The notes beneath the pieces are model-generated. The model saw only the letters and a program-made list of their open reading frames with translations, searched no databases and had not been told where the DNA came from. A DNA stretch of 64,000 nt from JAXDMU01 sp963762435 (GTDB taxonomy: Bacteria; Pseudomonadota; Alphaproteobacteria; ATCC43930; CGMCC-115725). The stretch's first letter is position 1, and each line of letters begins with the position of its first letter. The position numbers and the translations under genes were made by a program. Below are positions 1-9,153 of this stretch, one piece after another. The stretch covers positions 434,001-498,000 of the forward strand of contig CAVXLN010000008.1 in assembly GCA_963762435.1 (NCBI GenBank), in the 5' to 3' direction.

Positions 1-127
1 AAGAAGGCCGCTGGTCGAGGCGGTCTCGCGCGCCCGCACCTATGTGCGCGACGCGATCCGGGCCGCCCCCGGCTTCGGCCAGGGCCACGGCCCGCTCAAT
101 CACGGCTATGCCGTCGTTTACCGATAA
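1..127 (+). CDS. thiD: Hydroxymethylpyrimidine kinase/phosphomethylpyrimidine kinase, C-terminal end (partial)
   Basis: Only the last 41 codons are in the window, read from base 2 to the TAA at 125-127. The tail carries the motif ARTYVRDAIRAAPGFG followed by GHGPLNH, which is how ThiD proteins end: a final helix and then the G-x-G-x-G-P-L-x-H segment. ThiD phosphorylates HMP and HMP-phosphate in thiamine pyrimidine synthesis in the cytoplasm. The gene is convergent with the MocR gene and the two stop codons abut without a spacer. The assignment rests on the C-terminal motif alone, so a PdxK/ThiD-like paralogue cannot be excluded. Confidence 0.7.
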   Translation, partial: RRPLVEAVSRARTYVRDAIRAAPGFGQGHGPLNHGYAVVYR

Positions 128-1519
128 TCAAATCACGGCGAGCAGCGGATCGGACTCCTCGGCCCAAAGCTGAGCCAGCAGCCTGAGGCCGCGCTCGAGC
201 TCGCCGAGATCCGACATCGCGCTTATGCACACCCGCACGCCGTTGAAGGGCGTCGAGCGGCCGATGGCGAAGGCGGCACCCGGTGTCACGGCGACACCGC
301 GGGCGAGGGCGGCGGCCGCGAACTCGGCGGCGCGCCAGTTCTCCGGCAGCGGCAGCCAGAAATAATAGGCGCTTTGCGGTAGCGCGCAGGCATTGCCGAG
401 TATCGTGCGGGCGAGCGCCAGCCGTTCCGTCGCCAGCCTTCGCTTGGTCTGGGCCAGCCGCCTTATATCGCCGCTCTCGATCAGCCTTGTCGCGATCTCG
501 GCCAAGAGCGGCGGCGCCATCCAGATCGACGACCGTATCGCCATCGCCAGCCGATCCGGCCGATCCGGCGGGGCCAGCACATAGCCCACCCTGAGGCCGG
601 GTGCCGTGCTCTTCGACAGCGAGGTCACATGCCAGGTCAGCTCGGGTGCCAGCTCCGCGAAGGAGGGCGGCCGATCGACCAGGAAGCCATAGACATCATC
701 CTCAACGATCAGCACATCGTGCCGGCGCGCCGTCTCGACGATGGCATTGCGCCGCTCGATCGACAGCATGCCGGCCATCGGATTGTTGAGATTGGGCGTC
801 ACATAGAGGAGCCGCAGCGGCATGGCACGGCAGGCTGCGGCGAAGGCGTCGGGCAGGATGCCTTCCTGGTCCATGGCGATGCCCTCGACCTTGAGGTGCC
901 GAAGCTGTGCCGCCGCCTTGAAGCCGGGATAGGTCATCGCCTCGGTCGCGACCGTATCGCCGGGCTCGACCAGGCCGTTCAGCAGCACCGATAGCGAATG
1001 CTGGCCGCCGCATGTGACGACGACACGGTCGGGCTCGGCCGGCACGCCGCCTTCGATGAGCCAGCTTGCACCGGCGACGCGGTCGGCCGGGCGGCCGACA
1101 TGGGGTTGATAGCGCAGCAGTGCCGCGAGCTCGGTTGAGCCTGCGATCGCCTTCAGCGTCTCGGCCAGCAGGGTCACCTCGTCGCCCGGCATCGGCTGGG
1201 CCAGCGCCATGTTGATCGCGGCCGGCTCGCGCTCCGACGCGGCGCTCGCCGCCAGCGGCGGAATGACCGGTGGCGCCGGCTCGCGGATGAAGGTGCCGCG
1301 CCCGACCTCGCCATCGATGAGGCCGCGCCGCTCCGCCTCGGCATAGGCGCGGCTGACCGTGCCGACCGTGACTTTGAGCTGCCAGGCGAGGTCGCGATGG
1401 GTCGGCAACCGGTCGCCGGGCTTCAAACGCCCCGCCCTGAGATCGGCGGCCAGCGCCTCGGCAATGGCGCGATAGCGGGGGCCGGGAAGGGCGGTGAGAT
1501 CAGGTTGCCATATTGTCAT
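128..1519 (-). CDS. MocR/PdxR-type transcriptional regulator (GntR HTH + aminotransferase-like domain)
   Basis: This 463-residue protein has a GntR winged helix at about residues 12-78, with the typical HRDLAWQLKVTVGTVSRAY recognition region. An alanine/proline-rich linker (about 80-100) leads to a fold-type I aminotransferase domain. The PLP-binding features are visible: NLNNPMAG (about 243-250), EDDVYGF (273-279) and the Schiff-base lysine K303 in SLSKSTAPGLR. MocR proteins use this domain to sense PLP or an amino-acid/PLP adduct rather than for catalysis. A perfect palindrome covers the start codon, suggesting autoregulation. The divergent neighbour is a GNAT acetyltransferase followed by a PhzF-like gene, which are the plausible targets; the effector is not evident. 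Confidence 0.9.
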   Translation of the reverse strand: MTIWQPDLTALPGPRYRAIAEALAADLRAGRLKPGDRLPTHRDLAWQLKVTVGTVSRAYAEAERRGLIDGEVGRGTFIREPAPPVIPPLAASAASEREPAAINMALAQPMPGDEVTLLAETLKAIAGSTELAALLRYQPHVGRPADRVAGASWLIEGGVPAEPDRVVVTCGGQHSLSVLLNGLVEPGDTVATEAMTYPGFKAAAQLRHLKVEGIAMDQEGILPDAFAAACRAMPLRLLYVTPNLNNPMAGMLSIERRNAIVETARRHDVLIVEDDVYGFLVDRPPSFAELAPELTWHVTSLSKSTAPGLRVGYVLAPPDRPDRLAMAIRSSIWMAPPLLAEIATRLIESGDIRRLAQTKRRLATERLALARTILGNACALPQSAYYFWLPLPENWRAAEFAAAALARGVAVTPGAAFAIGRSTPFNGVRVCISAMSDLGELERGLRLLAQLWAEESDPLLAVI

Positions 1520-1527
1520 GATGACAA
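1513..1527. promoter_or_regulatory. Perfect palindrome over the mocR start codon (candidate operator)
   Basis: TTGTCAT (1513-1519) and ATGACAA (1521-1527) are exact reverse complements around a single G at 1520. The left arm contains the CAT that is the mocR start codon on the minus strand. GntR-type regulators bind short palindromes of this kind, and the site lies in the divergent region between mocR and the GNAT gene, so it could control both. No Shine-Dalgarno is seen for mocR. Confidence 0.5.
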
Positions 1528-1611
1528 GTTTCAGTTTGACGCGATCAGAGCGGAATTGTTTCCTTTTACATCGAGACAGGTCGGATTGCTACCGTCTCCG
1601 CGGAGGATTGA

Positions 1612-2352
1612 ATGGATACAAGTGCGACGCCGCTGCCCCGCATGAACGCGTTGGGGCAGCCCGTCGGACCTGCCGTGCCCGGCTGGTCGGTCCGGCCGGT
1701 ACCGCCGCACACGGTGATGGAGGGCCGGTTCTGCCGGCTCGAGCCGCTCGATCCAGCGCGCCATGGACCAGCGCTTTTCGAGGCCTATAGCCTCGACCGC
1801 GAGGGCCGCAACTGGACCTACCTCTATAACGGCCCGTTCGAGACGTTGGCCGGGCTCCAGGAATGGCTCAGCTGGGCAGCGCGCCAGGCGGATCCGCTCT
1901 TCTTCGCCATCGTCGATGCCCAGACCGGCTTGGCGGTCGGCGTCTGCAGCTATCTCAGGATCGATCCGAACGCGGGCAGCATCGAGGTCGGGCACCTCAC
2001 CTACTCGCCGCTGCTCCAGCGCACGCCGACCTCGACCGAAGCCATGTATCTGATGATGCGCCGCGCCTTCGACGAGCTGGGTTATCGCCGCTACGAATGG
2101 AAATGCGATGCGCTCAACGCGCCGTCGCGGGCGGCCGCGCGGCGCCTGGGCTTCCGCTTCGAAGGCATCTTCCGGCAGGCCACCATCTATAAGGGCCGCA
2201 GCCGCGACACGGCGTGGCTCTCGATCATCGACAGCGAATGGCCTTCCCTCAAGGCCGCGTTCGATCGCTGGCTCGACCCGGCCAATTTCGATGCGGACGG
2301 CCGGCAGCGGCAAAGCCTGTCGGCCTTTCAAGACCGACCCTCGACGGAGTAG
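1612..2352 (+). CDS. GNAT N-acetyltransferase, RimJ/RimL type
   Basis: This is a 246-residue cytoplasmic acetyltransferase. The N-terminal 40 residues are an extension rich in proline. The GNAT fold follows: GRFCRLEPLDP (strand 1), LFFAIVDAQTGLAVGVCSY (strands 2-3), SIEVGHLTYSPLLQRT (acetyl-CoA loop region), and RYEWKCDALNAPSRAAARR with LGFRFEGIFRQ, the classic RimJ/RimL C-terminal signature. It would transfer an acetyl group from acetyl-CoA to an amine; the substrate cannot be told from sequence. The start is well supported by GGAGG at 1602-1606, five bases before ATG. It is followed after two bases by the PhzF-like gene, so the two form an operon facing away from mocR. Confidence 0.85.
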   Translation: MDTSATPLPRMNALGQPVGPAVPGWSVRPVPPHTVMEGRFCRLEPLDPARHGPALFEAYSLDREGRNWTYLYNGPFETLAGLQEWLSWAARQADPLFFAIVDAQTGLAVGVCSYLRIDPNAGSIEVGHLTYSPLLQRTPTSTEAMYLMMRRAFDELGYRRYEWKCDALNAPSRAAARRLGFRFEGIFRQATIYKGRSRDTAWLSIIDSEWPSLKAAFDRWLDPANFDADGRQRQSLSAFQDRPSTE

Positions 2353-2354
2353 GA

Positions 2355-3167
2355 ATGATGGCGCTTGAGTTCCCGATATATCAGGTCGATGCCTTCGCCG
2401 ACGCGGTGTTCGGCGGCAATCCGGCGGCGGTCGTGCCGATGCAGACCTGGCTGCCCGACGATGTGCTGCAGAAGATCGCGGCCGAGAACAATCTCGCCGA
2501 GACAGCCTTCCTCATCCCCGACGGCGAAAATTACGCGCTGCGCTGGTTCACGCCCACGCTCGAGATCGATCTCTGCGGCCACGCCACGCTGGCTTCGGCC
2601 GCGATCGTCTTCGAATATCTGAAGCCGGCCTCGCGCCAGGTCAGCTTCACGACGCGCTGGGCCGGGACGCTCGTCGTCACGCATCGGCCCGACGGGCTCC
2701 TGGAAATGGATTTCCCGGCCCGCCCGATCGAGGCGCCGGCCACGCTGCCGGGCCTGGCCGAAGCGCTGGGGGCCACGCCACGCGAGCTCTTCTCGGGCGG
2801 CTTGACGCTGGCGGTCTTCGAGCATGAGGACGAGGTGCGGCGGCTGGCGCCCGATTTCCGCAAGCTCAAGGAGGTGCCGGCGCGCGGCGTGATCGTAACG
2901 GCCTTGAGTGCGGGCGAGGGGGCCGATTTCGTCTCGCGCTTCTTCGCGCCCAATCTCGGCATCGACGAGGATCCGGTGACGGGCGGCGCCCATTGCGCGC
3001 TCGCCCCCTTCTGGTCGCGCCGGCTCGGCCGCAAAAGCCTGGTCGGCCGGCAGATCTCGGCGCGCGGCGGCACCATTCATGTGCAGGATCGCGGCTCGCG
3101 CGTGCTGATCGCCGGCCGGACACGGCTTTATCTCGAAGGACGAATCTTTCTGCCCAATGGCGATTGA
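2355..3167 (+). CDS. PhzF-family isomerase/epimerase
   Basis: The protein has about 270 residues, the usual PhzF length. Family motifs are present in order: VDAFADAVFGGNPAAVV near the N terminus, ENNLAETAFLI with the catalytic glutamate (E49), LCGHATLASA in the first half, and the second-half repeat GIDEDPVTGGAHCAL. PhzF-like proteins are cytoplasmic isomerases or hydrolases acting on small amino-acid-like substrates; the substrate here is unknown. The start is one of two adjacent ATG codons (2355 or 2358), with CGGAG at 2345-2349 as ribosome binding site. The gene begins two bases after the GNAT stop. The same frame is open further upstream inside the GNAT gene, but that part has no family similarity. 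Confidence 0.88.
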   Translation: MMALEFPIYQVDAFADAVFGGNPAAVVPMQTWLPDDVLQKIAAENNLAETAFLIPDGENYALRWFTPTLEIDLCGHATLASAAIVFEYLKPASRQVSFTTRWAGTLVVTHRPDGLLEMDFPARPIEAPATLPGLAEALGATPRELFSGGLTLAVFEHEDEVRRLAPDFRKLKEVPARGVIVTALSAGEGADFVSRFFAPNLGIDEDPVTGGAHCALAPFWSRRLGRKSLVGRQISARGGTIHVQDRGSRVLIAGRTRLYLEGRIFLPNGD

Positions 3168-3224
3168 TTGTATCCTGACAATATTGCGGTTGACGCCGGG
3201 AAGCGATTCGACTTAGGGCTGATA

Positions 3225-3275
3225 GCGGGACACGCCCCCCCAACGGGGCGCATCTATTCTGTGAGGAATAGCCGC

Positions 3276-3278
<3 letters not shown>
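3225..3278 (+). ncRNA. serC leader RNA (alphaproteobacterial cis-regulatory motif)
   Basis: Two perfect hairpins lie directly before serC. The first pairs CGCCCC (3233-3238) with GGGGCG (3245-3250). The second pairs CTATTC (3254-3259) with GAATAG (3266-3271), and its 3' arm and loop contain the GAGGA ribosome binding site (3263-3267). The serC motif known from alphaproteobacteria precedes serC-serA operons and has a final stem overlapping the ribosome binding site, exactly as here. It probably controls translation initiation of serC; its ligand is not established. The upstream limit of the element is uncertain. Confidence 0.72.
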
Positions 3279-4427
<1,149 letters not shown>

Positions 4428-4432
4428 ACACT

Positions 4433-4558
4433 CCCTCTCCCGCTTGGCGGGAGAGGGTCGGGGTGAGGGTAGGATGCGAGGCGTTTCAAGACCTTGCGTC
4501 CATTCCCTCACCCGGCTCGCAAGGGCGAGCCACCCTCTCCCGCCGAGCGGGCGAGGGT
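4433..4558. repeat. REP-like palindromic repeats between serC and serA
   Basis: Three strong hairpins occupy this serC-serA spacer. CCCTCTCCCGC (4433-4443) pairs perfectly with GCGGGAGAGGG (4447-4457) around TTG. GGCTCGC (4514-4520) pairs with GCGAGCC (4525-4531). ACCCTCTCCCGC (4532-4543) pairs with GCGGGCGAGGGT (4547-4558) with one mismatch. The cores CCCTCTCCCGC and CCCTCACCCGG are typical of an extragenic palindrome widespread in proteobacteria; a degenerate relative lies near 61.0 kb. It may stabilise the serC 3' end or partly attenuate serA. There is no T-tract. Confidence 0.75.
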
Positions 4559-4588
4559 CCAACAGCCAAATTTTCGAGGAATGTCGCC

Positions 4589-6166
4589 ATGCCCAAGGTA
4601 TTGATCGCCGACGATCTCTCGCCGCGCGCGGCCGAGATCTTCCGTTCCCGCGGCATCGAGGTCGATGTCAAGATCGGCCTCGACAAGGACGCGCTGAAAG
4701 CCATCGTCGCCGACTATGACGGCATCGCCGTCCGCTCCGCCACCAAGGTGACGAAGCCCATCATCGATGCCGCGACCAACCTCAAGGTCGTCGGCCGCGC
4801 CGGCATCGGCGTCGACAATATCGACGTGCCGGCGGCGACCGCCCGCGGCGTCGTGGTCATGAACACGCCCTTCGGCAACTCGATCACCACGGCCGAGCAT
4901 GCCATCGCCCTCATCCTTGCGCTCGCTCGCCAGCTGCCGGCGGCCGACCGCTCGACCCAGGCCGGCAAATGGGAGAAATCCCGTTTCATGGGGGTGGAGA
5001 TCACCGGCAAGACGCTCGGCATCATCGGCTGCGGCAATATCGGCTCGATCGTCGCCAGCCGTGCCATCGGCCTCAGGATGAAGGTGGCGGCCTTCGATCC
5101 GTTCCTGTCCGAGGACCGGGCGCTGGAGCTGGGCGTCGACAAGGTCGAGCTCGACGAGCTCTTCGCCCGCGCCGATTTCATCACGCTGCACACGCCACTG
5201 ACCGACGCCACGCGCAACATCGTCAACGCCCAGTCCCTCGCCAAGATGAAGCCGGGCGTGCGCATCGTGAATTGCGCGCGCGGCGGCCTCATCGTCGAGG
5301 CCGACCTCATTGCCGCCCTCGATTCCGGCCATGTCGCGGCCGCCGCGATCGATGTGTTCCCGGTCGAACCGGCGCGCGAAAGCCCGTTCTTCGGCCGCGA
5401 CAATGTGCTGTGCACGCCGCATCTTGGGGCGGCGACACTCGAGGCGCAGGAGAATGTGGCGCTGCAGGTGGCCGAGCAGATGGCCGATTTCCTGCTGACC
5501 GGCGCCGTCGTCAACGCGCTCAACATGCCCTCACTGAGTGCCGAAGAAGCCGCCCGCCTCCGGCCCTACATGAAGCTTGCCGAGCAACTGGGCTCCTTCG
5601 CCGGCCAGATGGTCGAGCAGGGCTTGAACGCCATCACGGTCGAATATGAAGGCCATGCCGCCGAGCTCAATGTCCGCCCGCTCACCGCGATCGTGCTGAC
5701 CGGCGTGCTCCGGCCGCTGACCGAGACGGTCAATATGGTGAATGCGCCGGTGCTGTGCCGCGAGCGCGACATCCGTGTGACCGAGGCCAAGCTCGATGGC
5801 GAGGCCGATTATCAGACGCTGATCCGCGTCCGTGTCGAGGGCGGCGGCCATGTCACCACCATCGCCGGCACGCTCTTCGGCGGCGACAAGCCGCGCGTGG
5901 TCGAGGTCGAGGGCATCGAGATGGAGGCCGAGCTCGGCGCCAGCGTCCTCTTCGTACGCAATCAGGACAAGCCCGGCTTCATCGGCAATCTCGGCCGCAC
6001 GCTGGGCGATGCCGGGGTCAATATCGCCACATTCCATCTGGGCCGGCTCGGGCCCGAGCAGGACGCGATCGCCATGATCCAGGTCGATCAGCCGCTGAGC
6101 AATACGCTGCTCGATCAGGTCCGCTCGATCCCCCATGTCGTGCAGGTGAGGGGGCTCCGCTTCTGA
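4589..6166 (+). CDS. serA: D-3-phosphoglycerate dehydrogenase
   Basis: This 525-residue enzyme oxidises 3-phosphoglycerate with NAD, the first step of serine synthesis. The order of domains is the long form: substrate-binding halves, Rossmann domain with GIIGCGNIGS (about 144-153), active-site region NCARGGLI with the arginine and TPHLGAAT with the catalytic histidine, an intervening domain from about 320 to 450, and a C-terminal ACT domain (NQDKPGFIGNLGRTLGDAGVNIATFHLGR) that normally mediates serine feedback. The start at 4589 is supported by GAGGA at 4576-4580. It is co-directional with serC and probably co-transcribed through the repeat. Confidence 0.96.
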   Translation: MPKVLIADDLSPRAAEIFRSRGIEVDVKIGLDKDALKAIVADYDGIAVRSATKVTKPIIDAATNLKVVGRAGIGVDNIDVPAATARGVVVMNTPFGNSITTAEHAIALILALARQLPAADRSTQAGKWEKSRFMGVEITGKTLGIIGCGNIGSIVASRAIGLRMKVAAFDPFLSEDRALELGVDKVELDELFARADFITLHTPLTDATRNIVNAQSLAKMKPGVRIVNCARGGLIVEADLIAALDSGHVAAAAIDVFPVEPARESPFFGRDNVLCTPHLGAATLEAQENVALQVAEQMADFLLTGAVVNALNMPSLSAEEAARLRPYMKLAEQLGSFAGQMVEQGLNAITVEYEGHAAELNVRPLTAIVLTGVLRPLTETVNMVNAPVLCRERDIRVTEAKLDGEADYQTLIRVRVEGGGHVTTIAGTLFGGDKPRVVEVEGIEMEAELGASVLFVRNQDKPGFIGNLGRTLGDAGVNIATFHLGRLGPEQDAIAMIQVDQPLSNTLLDQVRSIPHVVQVRGLRF

Positions 6167-6179
6167 AGCCGGTGACGGG

Positions 6180-6208
6180 CGGGCGGATGTGAGCTATCTC
6201 TCCGCCCG
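6180..6208 (+). terminator. Hairpin after serA (possible terminator)
   Basis: CGGGCGGA (6180-6187) is the exact reverse complement of TCCGCCCG (6201-6208), giving an 8-bp stem with a 13-base loop 13 bases after the serA stop. There is no U-tract, so it may act as a Rho-associated 3' end or a processing structure and not as a classical intrinsic terminator. hisZ starts 26 bases downstream. Confidence 0.35.
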
Positions 6209-6234
6209 ACCGAGCTTGAGCAAAGGAGCCCGTC

Positions 6235-7371
6235 TTGGACGAAACCCTCCATCCAGCGCTGCTGCCCGCAGGCCTGCGCGACGTGCTGCCGCCCGATGCG
6301 GAATTCGAGGCGGCCCTCGTCGAGCGTCTGATGGAGACGCTCCGGCTGCACGGCTTCGAGCGGGTAAAGCCGCCGCTCGTCGAGTTCGAGACCAGCCTCC
6401 TGGACGGCGCCGGCAGCGCCATGGCGACCGAGACCTTCCGGCTGATGGACCCGATCTCGCAGCGCATGATCGGCGTGCGCGCCGACATGACGCTGCAGGT
6501 CGCCCGCATTGCGACGGCCCGCCTCGTCAAGTCACCGCGCCCGCTCCGGCTCTCCTATGCCGGCCAGGTGTTGCGGGTCAGCGGCTCGCAGCTTCGGCCG
6601 GAGCGGCAATTCGGCCAGGTCGGCGCCGAGCTGATCGGATCCTCCGAGGCGACCGCCGATGCCGAGATGATCTCGCTCGCGGCGTACGCGCTGGTCGGCG
6701 TCGGCGTGCCCGGCTTGTCGGTCGATCTGACCCTGCCGACGCTCGTGCCGCTCATCCTCGACGGCCACAATGTCCCGCCAATCACGGCCACCAGGCTGCG
6801 CCAGGTGCTGGACCGCAAGGATGCGGCGACGCTCGACGAGATCGGCGGCCCGGCCAAGATCCTGTCGCGGCTGATGGCGGCGGCCGGCCCGGCGACGGCG
6901 GCGCTCGAGCGCATCGCCCGCATCGAGCTGCCCGAAGCGGCGGCGCGCGAGATCGGTCGGCTGAGGACGATCCTCGATCTCGTGACGGCGGCCTCGCCCG
7001 GCCTGTCGCTCACCATCGACCCGGTCGAAAATCGCGGCTTCGAGTACCATACCGGCGTCACCTTCACGCTCTTCGCGCGTGGGCTTCGAAACGATCTCGG
7101 CCGCGGCGGGCGTTATCTCGCCGGTGACGCGGCCGAGCCCGCGACGGGATTCACCCTCTATACCGATACGCTGCTTGCCGCCGTGCCCAAGGCGCCGGCC
7201 GGCCGCCGCATCTATCTTCCGCACGGCACGCCGCACGATCAGGCGGCGGCACTGCGCGCGGAAGGCTGGGCGACGGTCGCCGGCCTGGCCCCGATCGATG
7301 ACGCGGCCGCCGAGGCGAAGCGGCTCGGCTGTGGGCAAACGTGGCTGGACGGGGCGATTGAGGCGGTTTAA
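6235..7371 (+). CDS. hisZ: ATP phosphoribosyltransferase regulatory subunit
   Basis: This 378-residue protein is a class II histidyl-tRNA synthetase-like subunit without synthetase activity, which pairs with short-form HisG in the first step of histidine synthesis. Motifs include LPAGLRDVLPPDAEFE at the N terminus, a motif-2-like VRADMTLQVARI (about 81-92), PLRLSYAGQVLR and RQFGQVGAELIG. The C-terminal half has the ENRGFEYHTGVTFTLFA and GRGGRY segments. A TTG start at 6235 follows AAAGGAG (6222-6228). No hisG is in the window. The hisZ-purA order is common in alphaproteobacteria, although here a small reverse gene lies between them. Its stop overlaps that gene by four bases. Confidence 0.92.
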   Translation: MDETLHPALLPAGLRDVLPPDAEFEAALVERLMETLRLHGFERVKPPLVEFETSLLDGAGSAMATETFRLMDPISQRMIGVRADMTLQVARIATARLVKSPRPLRLSYAGQVLRVSGSQLRPERQFGQVGAELIGSSEATADAEMISLAAYALVGVGVPGLSVDLTLPTLVPLILDGHNVPPITATRLRQVLDRKDAATLDEIGGPAKILSRLMAAAGPATAALERIARIELPEAAAREIGRLRTILDLVTAASPGLSLTIDPVENRGFEYHTGVTFTLFARGLRNDLGRGGRYLAGDAAEPATGFTLYTDTLLAAVPKAPAGRRIYLPHGTPHDQAAALRAEGWATVAGLAPIDDAAAEAKRLGCGQTWLDGAIEAV

Positions 7372-7676
7372 CCGGCTCGTTCCATGTCGGCGTCGTCGTC
7401 GATCAGCACCTCGACGTGCTCCGTCGAATGGACATTGGAGCCGCGCTTCTTGACGCCTGAGACCCAATATTCCTCGCGCGTATCGATATCGAGGAAATTG
7501 CCGCGCACGCCGCCGCCATTGATCTTGAGGAGCGCGCGGCCTCGATAATAGATCGTCTGGCCGGTCTTGGAAAAGCTGACCCAACCGATCCGAGCCCGGG
7601 CGCCGTCAATCTCGCCTTCCTTGTTCTCGATATACATGCGGCGCCGTTTCAGTCCGCGTGTCAGCTGCGTCTTCAT
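7368..7676 (-). CDS. Conserved hypothetical small protein (about 102 aa)
   Basis: This is a 102-residue basic protein with a conserved core: KRRRMYIENKEGEI, ARIGWVSFSKTGQTIYYRG, FLDIDTREEYWVSG and VKKRGSNVHST. Small proteins with this core (basic start, then GW-VxFSKTGxTIYYxG and a YWISG box) occur across bacteria and are sometimes mislabelled as a DXP synthase fragment; they have no known function. The start at 7676 follows GGGGATGAG on the coding strand. It is convergent with hisZ (four-base overlap) and divergent from purA. The open frame continues far upstream through purA in antisense, but only this part resembles a gene. Confidence 0.72.
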   Translation of the reverse strand: MKTQLTRGLKRRRMYIENKEGEIDGARARIGWVSFSKTGQTIYYRGRALLKINGGGVRGNFLDIDTREEYWVSGVKKRGSNVHSTEHVEVLIDDDADMERAG

Positions 7677-7817
7677 CTCATCCCCGCCGTTGCGCGCCGG
7701 TTGCATTGGCATTCTTGACTTTGGCTTCGAGCGTCGCAAAGCGCCCCCACCGCCCTTGCCCCCACCGCCACAGGGTGCTAGGCCTGGCGTCTGCATTTCA
7801 GTTCCGGGAGAGACCTC

Positions 7818-9110
7818 ATGGCCAATGTCGCCGTGATTGGTGCGCAGTGGGGTGACGAGGGCAAGGGCAAGCTCGTCGATTGGCTGTCGAACCGCGCGGA
7901 GATCGTGGTCCGCTTCCAGGGCGGCCATAATGCCGGCCATACGCTGGTCATCGGCAACGAGGTCTATAAGCTGAGCCTCCTGCCCTCGGGCGTGCTGCGG
8001 CCGGGCAAGCTCTCGATCATCGGCAATGGCGTGGTCGTCGATCCCTGGCATCTCATCGGCGAGATCGAGGCGATCAAGGCGCGTGGCGTCGCGATCTCGC
8101 CCCAATCGCTGAAAGTGGCGGAGAATGCCGCCCTCATCCTGCCGCTCCATGGCGAGCTCGACCGGGCGCGCGAGGCGGCGCGCGGCGAAAAGAAGATCGG
8201 CACGACCGGGCGCGGCATCGGCCCAGCATACGAGGACAAGGTCGGCCGCCGGGCGATCCGGCTCTGCGACCTGGCTGAGCCCGCGACGCTGGGCGACAAG
8301 GTCGACAATCTGCTGATGCACCACAACACGCTCCGGCGCGGCCTGGGCGAGCCGGAGATCGAGCGCCAGGCGCTGATCGATAGCCTGCTCGAGCTGGCGC
8401 CCAAGCTCCTGCCCTACGCCTGCTCGGTCTGGCGGATCCTCGACGAGGCCAAGCGGGCCGGTAAGCGCATCCTCTATGAGGGTGCGCAGGCCGTGATGCT
8501 CGATGTCGATCACGGCACATACCCGTATGTCACCTCTTCCAACACGGTGGCGGGCCAGGCGGCGGCCGGGTCCGGCGTCGGCCCGAGTGCGGTGGGATAT
8601 GTGCTCGGCATCGCCAAGGCCTATTCGACCCGCGTCGGCGCCGGCCCGTTCCCGACCGAGCTCAAGGACGCGATCGGCGAGCGCATCGGCGAGCGCGGCC
8701 AGGAGTTCGGCACGGTCACGGGCAGGAAGCGCCGCTGCGGCTGGTTCGATGCCGTGCTCGTGCGCCAGGCGATCAAGATCGGCGGCATCAACGGCATAGC
8801 CCTCACCAAGCTCGACGTGCTCGACGGCTTCGACGAGATCAAGGTGTGCGTGGGCTATCGCTATGCCGGCAAGGCGTGGGACCACCTGCCGCCCGGCCTC
8901 ATGGCCGACGCCGCGATCGAGCCGATCTATGAAAGCTTCGAAGGCTGGAAGGACAGCACCCAGGGTGCCAGATCCTGGGCCCAGCTGCCGGCGCTCGCGA
9001 TCAAATATGTCCGCCGGATCGAGGAGCTGATCGAGGCGCCCCTGGCCTTGCTGTCGACCGGGCGCGAGCGTGAAGACACCATTCTCGTCCACGATCCCTT
9101 CACCGATTGA
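7818..9110 (+). CDS. purA: Adenylosuccinate synthetase
   Basis: The 430-residue length is exactly that of the family. It joins IMP and aspartate using GTP, the first committed step to AMP. Visible motifs: the P-loop and catalytic region GAQWGDEGKGKLVDW near the N terminus with the catalytic aspartate, GGHNAGHTL, TTGRGIGPAYEDK, EGAQAVMLDVDHGTYPYVTSS, and the GTP-specificity motif TKLDVLDGF. The start follows GGGAGAG at about 7804-7810. Cytoplasmic; co-directional with the pseudokinase-like gene 43 bases downstream. Confidence 0.97.
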   Translation: MANVAVIGAQWGDEGKGKLVDWLSNRAEIVVRFQGGHNAGHTLVIGNEVYKLSLLPSGVLRPGKLSIIGNGVVVDPWHLIGEIEAIKARGVAISPQSLKVAENAALILPLHGELDRAREAARGEKKIGTTGRGIGPAYEDKVGRRAIRLCDLAEPATLGDKVDNLLMHHNTLRRGLGEPEIERQALIDSLLELAPKLLPYACSVWRILDEAKRAGKRILYEGAQAVMLDVDHGTYPYVTSSNTVAGQAAAGSGVGPSAVGYVLGIAKAYSTRVGAGPFPTELKDAIGERIGERGQEFGTVTGRKRRCGWFDAVLVRQAIKIGGINGIALTKLDVLDGFDEIKVCVGYRYAGKAWDHLPPGLMADAAIEPIYESFEGWKDSTQGARSWAQLPALAIKYVRRIEELIEAPLALLSTGREREDTILVHDPFTD

Positions 9111-9153
9111 CCGCTAATCTGCCGCCGGCTTTCGAGGCGGCGGACGAGCGGGC

